Source: Dermanyssus gallinae
Taxonomy: Eukaryota; Arthropoda; Arachnida; Mesostigmata; Dermanyssidae
Reading direction: 5' to 3'
Length of the DNA stretch: 64,000 nt
Assembly (NCBI GenBank): GCA_003439945.1
Contig: QVRM01001219.1
Span: 105,001 to 169,000, forward strand
Below, piece after piece: positions 24,050 through 33,809 of the stretch; positions within the stretch are counted from its first letter, which is position 1, and each line of letters opens with the position of its first letter. Under the pieces are notes generated by a model. The model did not search any database and was not told the DNA's origin. It saw only the letters and a list, made by a program, of their open reading frames with translations. A program made the translations under genes and the position numbers.

Positions 24050-25190
24050 TTTTTTAAATCCTTTTAAAATAACTCGATGCTGCAATGCACTTGTGCCACA
24101 TTCTTTCCCACTTTTCGAAACATTTTATACACGCCCTTCGGAATCGAGTTGAGTTGCTTTTTCAAATTTTTCATTATCTCCTCCAGTCTCGAAACGTAGT
24201 CTCTTCAATTTGTTCATCAATGGGAACAAGAAAGAGTCTCAAGGAGCCAGGTCGCCCCCGCGAATAAGGAGTTTGCGGAAATATAAAAATCGAATTATTC
24301 ATCAAATAATCCGAAATCAGTAACGATGCATGCGCTGGTGTGTTGCCGAGATAGAGGATCCAAAAGTTGCTTACCCAGAGTTTAAGCCTCTTGCACCGGA
24401 CGTTCTTGCGCAACCTTCTTAAACTTTTGCCGTAGAATCCCTCATTGGCCGTAAAACCGGTGGCAGACATTCGTAGAAGTTATTTCTCTCGTAGTCGAAC
24501 AAACCTTGGTGTTGGATCTTCGCTGTCTGAAATTCTTCGATCGACTCTATCCGTAAAAGGATCCTCCACTGGGAGGATGGGGCTTTGCTCTCGATCTCGT
24601 AACCATATACCCATGACTTGTCTGCTGGAATCACTCTCTGAAGCAATCCAGGATCGTCTGCGTTAGCCTAAAGACTCAATGCAACCTTGCCCGAAGGTGG
24701 TTTATTTGCTCGAAGTTCAACCGTTTTGAAACACACTTTGCTACCTTTGGGTCTGCTGACGCATAAAATACAGGTCTAGGCTGTTACAACTGATCCACAA
24801 GATATTTCCAGTTCCTTAGATATTTCCCGGATAGTAATTCGGCGATTGTTGAGTAGAACCATACCACGAACTTGTTCTATGCTTTCTTATGTTATTGACG
24901 TCGATGGCCTTCCCGAACGGGGGTTATCTCCGGTGTCTTTACGTGCATCGCGAAATCGACAGTATCACGTATACAGCACAGTGTTTCGGAATACTCCTTA
25001 ATCACCATAAGCAGATCGTAACATTTCCACCACTTAAAAACATAGAATTGGTCTTTTTGCAGTACTTTATGCACATTCATTACTCTACTTTTTTCGGCTC
25101 TTTAAAAATCGCCGAGCCTCATTTCCTTCATTTCTTTAAACTAAACTCAAACAATAAACGTCGCCACCGACTGGCGCGAAATTTGTTCTG
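24050..25190 (-). pseudogene. Mariner transposase relic
   Basis: Read on the minus strand, the degraded frames recover a mariner (DD34D) transposase in order. First come a helix-turn-helix part (NNRRITIREISKELEISCGS) and VIPADKSWVYGYEIESKAPS, the equivalent of TGDETWVYGYDxETKxQS with the first catalytic Asp kept. Then come LYLGNTPAHASLLISDYL, where the second Asp of HDNAPAH is Gly, and PQTPYSRGRPGSL, where the PYSPDLAPCD aspartates are lost. The last block is a C-terminal KWERMWHKC. Several frameshifts are present. It is inactive, and no flanking inverted repeats were identified. Confidence 0.88.
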
Positions 25191-25458
25191 TGTGTAGCTG
25201 ACAAATGGACCTTCCAAGCAAAACAAACCGGACGATCTTGGTGGTGTCGGTTGAATTCTTTAAAATTCAAAGTACTGAAATTTATCGATCCGCTTTCGTG
25301 TACATATACATTTTTTTAATGGGACCGCTTTCTCCGAACGGCAAATTTACTTTAATTGAGTAGTTCCTTATTAAACTTGAAATTTCACGATTACACGATT
25401 CAAACAATTGTAACCACTAAGGGCATTTTGCAGAAAGGACTATTCCCCAAAGTCTACA

Positions 25459-25463
<5 letters not shown>

Positions 25464-25500
<37 letters not shown>
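25464..25500. repeat. (TA)n microsatellite
   Basis: 37 bp of pure TA. A shorter tract lies at 25,728-25,752. Confidence 0.97.
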
Positions 25501-25504
<4 letters not shown>

Positions 25505-26289
25505 GTATGCAAACGTAGCAAATCTTATTCATTAGATAATAATTAGAAACACACTCTAATTAATCGATAACCAAGGTAAAAGAGTAATAAGAATTAACAA
25601 AGTTAGCAGATTATTTTCCACGTAGTCTCATTCGAGCTCTACACAGCTAGCGATGCTTGATTTTTAATCCTATCAAAAAGTAAGAAACTTCAAAGCAAGA
25701 AAAAAAATTACATATTGAATCACTCCGTATATATATATATATATATATATAAACGTTTTCAATATTGTGTAGTATGGTATAATATGGCATGACATTAAGC
25801 GAATTTCTGACAATCCCAAAAATTCTATCCAATTTGTTAACCTGCTAGAAAACACGATTCACGTACGACAATGTAAGTTTTATATGCATTGTTCAATAGT
25901 TTGTCACAAAAGCGAGCTTGGTCCAGGTTGCACTTTAGAATTGCTCAAAAGACGGTAAACCTTACCTGTTCCTGAATTTTTTGGTTAGCCAAAGTAAAGA
26001 AGTTCTGGCCTGAGGGCGCCGGCGGCTTCCACAGTCATTCCGAGCTAACGACAAATTAATTAGGTTAAGCGTTAAGTCCTTTACTGCCAACAAGTATAAC
26101 GAATTTAAGAAACATTGATCCGACACCCATTACCCAGGAAGGATTTTTTTCACCAGGACAATTTACGCTCTTAATGAGACCGTCTCAGCCTTCAAAAAGT
26201 GTAATGACCTAGGGTAATTTATTAGCACTTAAAACTTTGAAGTAAGTTTATTGCACCTATTCTATATAATTCATATCTAAATCCATCAT

Positions 26290-26580
26290 TTATGTTGGTC
26301 ATACCTATAGTCTATCGAGGACGACACCGCTTTCAACGTTCACCGCCTGTTTCAAAGCCTTCTACAGGACATCGACAATGGTGGACAATGCACGAATCGA
26401 GCCGCTCTTCGAGCAGCGCTTCTCCGTCCATAGGTTCCACCACAAGCTATGCCATCGGACTGGGTTTCATAAAATTTCCGATGAGTGTCGCTGCACATTT
26501 TGCGGCCTCATTTGCGCCAAATCTCGTAGTAAGGCAAGCCAGTCAACGCAAGCGATTTGGACATTAGGTCGGTGATATTT
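26290..26580 (+). pseudogene. Possible LINE 3' fragment with zinc-knuckle-like end
   Basis: One frame reads HRFHHKLCHRTGFHKISDEC then RCTFCG. The DECxCxFCG pattern resembles the C-terminal knuckle of the LINE at 48.4 kb ([17 protein letters not shown]). A different frame upstream reads EDDTAFNVHRLFQSLLQDID after a TAG acceptor-like site and may be unrelated. Classification is uncertain. Confidence 0.35.
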
Positions 26581-26599
26581 TCCGGATATGAATATACAA

Positions 26600-28900
26600 C
26601 ATATTTTATACACCCTGTGTAATTGGTAACTAAATGTTTTTTGTCAATATCTACAAAAACGTTAAATTGCCGTTTTCGAGACTTAATGGATACGTGTGAT
26701 GTAGTGTAACTGTAGCAATGCCGAAAGATGATGTAATAATAAACAGTTAGTTATTGTACGTGTATCTTACTGTGCTGCATAACGCCGTTCCACTTGTGCA
26801 AACCCCAGTTTAGTTTCTGGTACTGGGCAGTAACGTTTTTATCTCAGCACCTTAGCAGAGCTATTACTGGCTAGTGAGCAGGATGTCGGAAAAACCTCGT
26901 GATAGGCCGTAGATTCTTCAGTCGGTTGTAAAATCTTAGTTTCTCAATGACAACTTGTCGAAGTACTGCCATGCAATTCTGAGCCTGAGGAGGTGGAGAA
27001 GATATCGCTTTTAGTAGGTTTGCCGAGTCTCGCATTAGTCATTGCGGGCTGCCAGTGACGTAGGCGCATCAAGTATTTGCAAAACTTCCAAAAAGGTTGC
27101 CATTCGTGGAGTGGAATGCATTTAGGCTTACCCGAATTATACGCTCGTGCAGATGGTGACGGACCCAGGAAACAACTTGACCCCTTGCACATGATTTTAG
27201 TAGAATAAAAGCAATCTGCTAAGTAATACAACTTACCGGTGTTCGGTAAATAGCAATGAAACTGCGGGCCATATTTGTAAAACTAACCCACATCAAAAAC
27301 GTATTTAAAGTTATTAAGCTACACGGTTTTTTCCGGTATAATACGCAACCTGTTTGCCTTCTAAGGACTCGTTGTTTTTCCATATTCTGTAGATTAATGG
27401 GGAAACTACGCTTTCGACAAGACAGATTACAGCGTAGGACCGTGAAGAATGCTCCCCTTATTATTCTTGGAACTGGAGTAAAAATATTTCTTGATCACGG
27501 CGCGTACAATAACTGCCTTAGATATTTGCACTACTGTTGAACCGCGTACGATGTTTTTAACGTCTGCCCTTTGAAGATGAGTAAATTGAGTCTCTTGGAA
27601 TCAACTTTTATAAATAATAATACCCGTTGCGCACTTGAGTGACACCTTTACAGCGACTTTCTAAGGGCTCTCTCGAAGATTCCGTATAGTGGCAGATACA
27701 ATTCGTATCCGCCGGCGTTTGAACATGCTAGGTAGTGATAAGCATGCACTATGCACTTAGTATACATGGCGACTGTCGCATGCAGGACCACACCAACCGC
27801 GCAAGACAATGAATAAATCCAAACCCCCGACTTCCCGTCTGGCCTGTTCGACTTTAGCCTCCCACTACAAAAGAAATTAATAAAAAAAACTAGAGAGGTA
27901 ATCCAGTCAATCGCGAACTGGCAGCTAACGGCGGTAGGCAGTAGACACGAGCAAGATAGGAAGATGTCCTGTGCGAATTTAGTACAATACAGGGATGGTG
28001 CACATAGTACACCTTGCTTACCCTCCTTCACTTCACTGGTTCTCGCCCAAACGGCGTCCTCTGCCTGCTCCGCTTCCACACAGGCCCGCCCGGCCTGCTT
28101 CTGACCGAAGGGCGCCGAAGAAACAAGCGCCGTTCCTTCCCTTTCCTTTCGTTGTTGATTCAGAAATATTTGTATGTAGTGTATGCATCACCCTTCCCTG
28201 CCTGCGTCTTCCTAACGGGCTTACCCACCTATCCTAACGCCTCACGGGCGGAGCAGCTGCGGACCTGTCGTGGTTTCTGCGGGCCTGTGTGCTATCTATT
28301 CCTGCTGGTCCCGAAGCCGTGACGTGCTTCGCGTGTCGTACAAGTTCGAGTGCATCAGTCTGAATTGCACATAAGCCGACTAATGCCGACCAATGTACAA
28401 ACAAGAACAACAAGCTCAACATCGAGATGAACTAGTGACGTGAACAAAAAAAAACGTCGCCAGCTATCCTCGCAGACACCACCGTTCGAGTGGAAGCCTG
28501 AATTTAATTCGCTAACTTGCTGGTGTCGCCGCTGAGCGTCGTCGGCGTTGGCTGGATGGTGATTGTCTCTTGTTTCCTTTGGCTGCCTCTCAGTGCATTA
28601 TCGCACAACACTGTTGTGTCGAAGAAGGGACACTATCGTTGCGATCGCGTTGTCAGATCCAGCAGCCTAGAAGAGCTCTGAACTCTATCTAGTTGGGCCA
28701 CGGTCGGCCGGTCGTGTGCAGTGGAATTGTTTTCTTTGCCTTTGTTTTTGGCGGTGAAGTTGTACCTAGCACACCACATGTGTCCCTCGGTGAGTCTGAC
28801 TGCGATTTCAGCCGCTAATCAGACAATGTGTACGTGCACACGTGTGTGATCTGACCGGTGAGTCGCAGACTATTTGGTAGCAGTGCACATAGTACGGGAA
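26600..28900. other. Unassigned DNA
   Basis: A mariner-like terminus ATACACCCTG sits near 26,610-26,618. The 143-codon minus frame (28,079-27,648) and the Pro-rich plus frames at 28,000-28,320 have no recognisable family. The GC-richer part 28,440-28,900 could be 5' UTR or promoter for the exon at 28,902. Confidence 0.4.
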
Positions 28901-28901
28901 G

Positions 28902-29075
28902 ATGCAGAATTTTGCTCGCCGAAGGCACAATCCGTGTCGGCTACACGGCGACCTCGTCGACGATAACAACGAGAACGGTGGCCGTGACAATGACGACCAG
29001 AGACAGTATTCGGACGCAGACGGTAACAACATCGGAGGATGGGTAGAACCTGACGAGGAGCATCTTTTATCACCT

Positions 29076-29125
<50 letters not shown>

Positions 29126-29306
29126 TGAACATCTGTCACCGGAACAGCAACTGCATCAACATCAACGCTATACAACGCAGAGGGACGAACTCCAACACCG
29201 AGAAAAACCCCGGGCCGAACCGCAGGAAAATGCTTGCCGTCGACTCAAATGGCAGTTTCGCCTTTACGTCTACGTACTACACTCGTTCACCTACGAATAC
29301 ATACTG
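28902..29306 (+). CDS. Possible alternative first exon, polyglutamine
   Basis: ATG at 28,902 (an in-frame TAG lies 9 bp upstream) opens a frame starting MQNFARRRHNPCRLHGDLVD, then an acidic Asn/Asp region, a run of about 17 Gln at 29,077-29,124 and a Gln/His-rich stretch. At 29,306 CTG is followed by GTGAAT, a usable donor in phase 0, compatible with the phase-0 exon at 29,946. It could be an alternative promoter exon of the membrane-protein locus, or a chance frame across a CAA repeat. No homology recognised. Confidence 0.35.
29077..29124. repeat. CAA/CAG trinucleotide repeat
   Basis: Nearly pure CAA with a few CAG. If translated in the frame from 28,902 it encodes polyglutamine. Confidence 0.9.
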
Positions 29307-29875
29307 GTGAATATTTTGCAAATACATTGAATTTACTACATACAGAAATACGCTCAGTTCGGAGAGGAGTCTTGTTGTCTTCCCTGTGTATATTTACATT
29401 CCAAACACATACCCAACTTTTCATAAAGGCTGCGTGTGGGAATTGTGTGTGAGCGTAGGCACGTTTGCGTTCTTTTAATCACGGTGTGGCATACATGTCG
29501 CTGGATCTTCATGATACAACGTCTAAGCCCTACTCCTTCAAATTTTAAGTGGTCGTAAATTTGCTCACATAAACATTTGACAACGTTTGACTGCAAAAAA
29601 ACTTCAGAGGAAGAAGCCCAATGGCGTCAAAAGAAGGATCAGTCAGATCTGCTCGCCTAAACAGGACATTTTACAGGATAATTTGTGTAATGTGTGGCAC
29701 GTCGAATCGTCCGGTTGAAACCACACGAGGTCTTTGAGGTGCATGCCAGTCAAGTGCATAGCAAAACGCCGGCATTTCCGGCAGCGTCTTAAAAGAACCT
29801 CGCCCTCCTTTGGGCTGGAGGTATCATTGGACCACACACAAATGAGCCAATGATGTCTCCAACCCCCCTATTATA

Positions 29876-29883
<8 letters not shown>

Positions 29884-29918
<35 letters not shown>
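29884..29918. repeat. (TA)n microsatellite
   Basis: 35 bp of TA just upstream of the acceptor of the exon at 29,946. Confidence 0.97.
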
Positions 29919-29921
<3 letters not shown>

Positions 29922-29945
29922 AACATAATATGTCGTTGTTTCCAG

Positions 29946-30195
29946 CACTTGCGTCGACGTGGGCGACCCGAAGAATCGCACGAGCCGGACGACTCGCTTC
30001 TTGGCTCGCTGCCGTTCGAGGCGGGATTTCCATTGCGCATGGTGACATCTACGGCTGTTCTGTGGGTCGTCGAATTTCTCTACCTGAGATTTCACATCTT
30101 TGCGATTCCCGTCATCGTGCGCGGCGTCGCCTACCTGATCTTTGTCCTGACGATCGACGCGCTCTGCTACCACATCTGCAGCGACCTTGCGCTCG
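29946..30195 (+). CDS. Putative exon of a multi-pass membrane protein
   Basis: Acceptor GTTGTTTCCAG precedes 250 bp, phase 0 in and phase 1 out, ending CTCG before GTACAA. The peptide begins with a charged segment (HLRRRGRPEESHEPDDSLLG), then LPFEAGFPLRM and two hydrophobic stretches, TAVLWVVEFLYLRFHIFAIP and VAYLIFVLTIDALCYHICSD. Complexity and hydrophobic periodicity are those of a real membrane protein, not repeat. The split codon joins in frame to the exon at 30,675. I cannot name the family. The donor is weak, which lowers certainty on the 3' edge. Confidence 0.6.
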
Positions 30196-30674
30196 GTACA
30201 AATATATATATATATACGATGATATTGCATTGACTAATATACAGACACATTGCTAAGTAACCCGCGTATATCTAGATACATCCTAGACGTGTTGTATGAC
30301 GCGGCTTATGTATTTAATCCCGCGTTGATTTAAACCTTCTCTATGCATATGCGCTCGACATTTTATAGTATCTATAAGAGGGCTCTGTGTTGGATCGGGT
30401 AGACCATAATCATGACACGACCGAACGGCCCTGAAACAGGTAACACAATTTATTTACAGCAATCTGTGTTAAGGCATAATATATATAGTATGTGTATAGG
30501 CATATATATATGGAGTGCAGGAAAGGTACATACAACAACCTCGACAAATTCACGCATTAAAGCCCTCCGAGTTGGGCCTGAGTTTCACGCGCATCTCTTT
30601 GTGTGTTTGCACGTTTTTGCTTCCCCACACTAACCGGTCGCGCATGGCCGTGCACCCATTTTGTCGCCCTCAAG

Positions 30675-30793
30675 GCATCACAATCGAAGCGTGTCCGTTC
30701 TGGGTTGCTGGGCTGATCGTCATTGAGAAACTTCTCATCGAAACGCTGATACGACGTCTGCATTACTGCCCCGTTGGACAGGGACATATCAAG
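30675..30793 (+). CDS. Putative exon of the same membrane protein
   Basis: Acceptor CGCCCTCAAG before and GTGAGA after AAG. The 119 bp complete the split codon from 30,195 and leave in phase 0. The peptide is GITIEACPFWVAGLIVIEKL then LIETLIRRLHYCPVGQGHIK, a further hydrophobic segment followed by a short basic loop. The matching phases across three exons are the main argument for this gene model. Confidence 0.6.
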
Positions 30794-31464
30794 GTGAGAA
30801 AAAAAAACTATTCGTATTATAATGTTGATTGATATACGTCTAGAATTATACTGGCGGAACGTAGACATCGCGCAATGTGGGCTTGCTTAGGAGCGGCAAT
30901 ACCGGGAGCAGCTTTGTACTTTAAACGTCCCACATGCAATAATTAAAACTGCAACAGCTCAATTGGCTCCATACGCGACTCGCGCAAACTTCAATAAACA
31001 TAAGAATCTATAAAGCGATATTATCTCATACCTCAGTTTGTCAGGCTCATTTGCTAAATTGCGGCGAGACATTCGGCACCGGATTGTAGCGTTGGCCAAT
31101 CATGTAAGGTAATAAGTCTATACGTTCGCTGTTGTCACCACACGTATAACACAATATCATGCATTTCACCAGTTAATCGCCCTAAGCACACACATTCAAC
31201 GCCAGCAGACCGTTGCTATTCTCATAAATACTTCCGCACTGGTTTCTGATGCTTGTTTGCTCCATTATGCTCAGGAAAAAATCAATTCTAATAATAATAA
31301 TAATAAAAAGAAATCACTACTTTTACAGACATATGTTATGTTAATGTATTTATGTGGGCAGTTATATATAGACATATATACCTACAAGGTACCAACAAAA
31401 ACGATATGGTAAAACAAACGTATATATATATATATATATACGTAAGTGTAAGTCATTCAGTAAG

Positions 31465-32060
31465 ATGCTTTTTCTTGCCCTGAGAAGAAAAACTTATTCA
31501 CCCAATAACTCACGGCTACATGGCCAGGGTAGCAAAAGAGAGAGATACTTACACTCCCGCCGCCCGCGAAGGTTACGCGCGGACATTTTGCGGGAGTGCC
31601 CGCCAGCCCGAATAGACAGGCCAGCGGATCCCCCACCCTCCCCCTATCGAGGTTCGGAATGGAGGTACCACACTACTCCGCCCTACCGATTAGACGCGAT
31701 CACCTCGCGATTCCGCGTTACACCCCAGAATATACACCCCCCCCCCCGAAGGGAGGCTCGACCACTCCAGAACAGGAGTTCCCCACCGCTGCGAAGGGCA
31801 GCAGCGGAACCAGATGGTCCTCTCGACAGGCGGTCTGCGTTCATGTGGCTAACTCGCTCTCATTGTGCCTATTAAGCCAAGGCAGCAGGCGTCCCAGACG
31901 GTACTTCCAGGTTGCTGAAGCCCGGGGCATTAACCGTCCGGCCCGGGTTCCATGTGCAGCACACTCCCCCCGTATATAATAGAGATATAGGATGCTTTTT
32001 CTTGCCCTGAGAAGAAAAACCTTATTCACCCAATGACTCACGGTTACATGGCCAGGGTAC
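31465..32060. mobile_element. GC-rich block between near-identical direct repeats
   Basis: 31,465-31,531 and 31,990-32,060 are almost the same sequence (GATGCTTTTTCTTGCCCTGA, continuing through TTATTCACCCAAT and ACATGGCCAGGGTA). Between them lie about 460 bp that are much richer in GC than the AT-rich intron around them, with a C run near 31,737-31,748. Repeats of about 67 bp are too long for a target duplication. A small terminal-direct-repeat element or a segmental duplication is possible. No coding match recognised. Confidence 0.45.
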
Positions 32061-32229
32061 CATACAGCCATTGCATATATATATGCCTGGCATATATTTT
32101 GAAGTATTTCGAATGGAATCCAAATGCATTTTTTGCTCAAAGTGTAATTATTATTTAGATTTAGAAGTCACTCTTTTGTTATTTAGATTTAGACGTCTCT
32201 GTCAATTGAGGTGCACCTCCAAGTTCCGC

Positions 32230-32840
32230 TTTTTCGATGTTTTCTAGCTCTATCTCAAGAGCTTCAAGCACCGATTCGCGTTTTTCGAAACGTTTTCCTC
32301 TCACTTTCTGTCAATGCTTGCACAGAAGAAGAAATCGCATCGGTGGACTGAAGCGCTGTCGCAGTGGAGGAACCATAAGAGAGACTTTAGAGCTTTTCCT
32401 CATTAAGGACAGTGAAAACTTTTGGTTATGCAGTATACCAATCGTGCTCCTCACAGTTCCACCTTCTTTCAGTTCCAATATCGCCACAATTTCAATTCTG
32501 GAGAAGCAGATGACGTTCATCGCCGTGCCACCTGACCGTTGGCGCTTTAATTTTACGCGTGGAGGTGCCCCAACACCTGGCGCCAATGCGAGCTCTGGGA
32601 CATGAGTAGGGGGTCATCCAAGTGTACCCAAGTTTCATCACCGAGTCTCGAAAACAAAGCAAACCGGCATTAGTTAACATATGTTTGTCGTCCGTTGCTT
32701 TGTTCGAACGTTTTTCACGAGATTCGTCGTATAAACAGAAATGTTCACCTCGAAATCATCCAGACCATCTATACCTCTCCACTCTCCAGGGATGGGGCTT
32801 CATCCCCAATGGTCGGTCGAACCTCTTTGAAACCCTCTTC
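32230..32840 (-). pseudogene. Second mariner-like transposase relic
   Basis: On the minus strand, frames with many stops contain GDETWVHLDDP and QSSHW, matching the GDExWxxxYDPExKxQSxxW region of mariner transposases. Later wording such as VAILELKEGGTVRST resembles the stretch after the first catalytic domain. It is short and heavily decayed. Assignment rests on this central block. Confidence 0.6.
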
Positions 32841-33058
32841 TGTAATTGAACCTCATTGGAAGTTGAACAAAACAAGAATCTCTGATATGGCTGTCGTCGC
32901 ACTGGTATGGTTGGCACCGCTGTATGTAAGAGACTGTTCCATGCAAACATATTTACTAAACCAAAAACTTTCCCAAGTTCCAACGTATGTACATATATGT
33001 ATGTATAAGAATACACACGCACATATGATGTAACTTCAAAATAATTGCATGTTTCACC

Positions 33059-33059
<1 letters not shown>

Positions 33060-33091
<32 letters not shown>
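33060..33091. repeat. (AAT)n microsatellite
   Basis: About ten AAT triplets, directly upstream of a SINE copy. Confidence 0.95.
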
Positions 33092-33174
33092 GATACCTAT
33101 GTTCCGTGCGTATGAGCTCACGCATGGCCCTTACACCAGAAAAAACAACTGAATTATAATGGATAATTAGGGAG

Positions 33175-33515
33175 ATCTGGAGAGTGGAGGCGTGGTCTAA
33201 GGCCTGGACATGGTTGTTCCCTAGCGGGGTGTCGCGGCCGGTTCGATCCCTGTTCTTGATACATTTTTCTTTGAGCGATTCTCATTGAGAATATATTTTC
33301 TTTGAGCGAATCTCATTGAGAATAGATTTTCTTTGTGCGATTCTCATTGAGAATAACCATATCGCTAAAAATCAACGGCCACGCTGTTACAAAACCTGTT
33401 GGGCAAACAAACCCATAGTATCTCATTATGTCCGGTGCCCCTCGGTGCTTCATTCAAGATATGCCGCACGGCACCCAAAGTCCAAGCCTCGAAGAAGACG
33501 GAGAATGGTCTAAAA
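33175..33515 (+). mobile_element. tRNA-derived SINE, most complete plus-strand copy
   Basis: GGCGTGGTCTAAGGCC (A-box region) and GGTTCGATCCC (33,239-33,249, B box) give an RNA polymerase III head. A motif TTCTTTGAGCGATTCTCATT is present three times in tandem (33,267-33,353). The 3' part (TGTCCGGTGCCCCTCGGTG through GGAGAATGGTCTAAAA) matches copies at 49.98, 52.3, 54.35 and 63.3 kb. It lies just upstream of the exon at 33,567, which could affect splicing. Confidence 0.8.
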
Positions 33516-33566
33516 TGAAGAATGACAAACCTCTAAATTGTTTCTGTTCTTCTTGTCTTCTTCTAG

Positions 33567-33809
33567 GACGATCTGGAGTTGTTCATCGAGGGTCTGATGA
33601 CGCCACCACCGCCGGGCTGCTGTGGCGGTACCCATCGTTGTGCACGGCATCGAGTGAACGCCACGAATAACAACCACAACAACAACCACAACCACAGCCA
33701 CAGCCACAACAACATGAACGGCCATTCGCATCATCACTACTATCATCACCACCAGCACCAGCAGCAGCAGCAGGCGCCTTCAGTGCGCTACCATGCTCAT
33801 GGTAACTGA
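33567..33809 (+). CDS. Putative terminal exon, His/Asn/Gln-rich tail
   Basis: A strong polypyrimidine tract and acceptor (TCTTGTCTTCTTCTAG) precede an 81-codon frame ending TGA, entering in phase 0, as required by the exon ending at 30,793. The peptide begins DDLELFIEGLMTPPPPGCCG and continues with Cys/His/Arg, then long His/Asn/Ser and Gln repeats, ending SVRYHAHGN. The unique first 30 residues favour real coding. The repeat tail echoes the His-rich N-terminal exon at 19,571, consistent with one gene, though this is not proof. Confidence 0.6.
   Translation, partial: DDLELFIEGLMTPPPPGCCGGTHRCARHRVNATNNNHNNNHNHSHSHNNMNGHSHHHYYHHHQHQQQQQAPSVRYHAHGN

Noticed and set aside
27648..28079. 143-codon minus frame
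   Set aside because: No motif, no clear splice partners and no recognisable LINE landmarks, so not listed as a gene.
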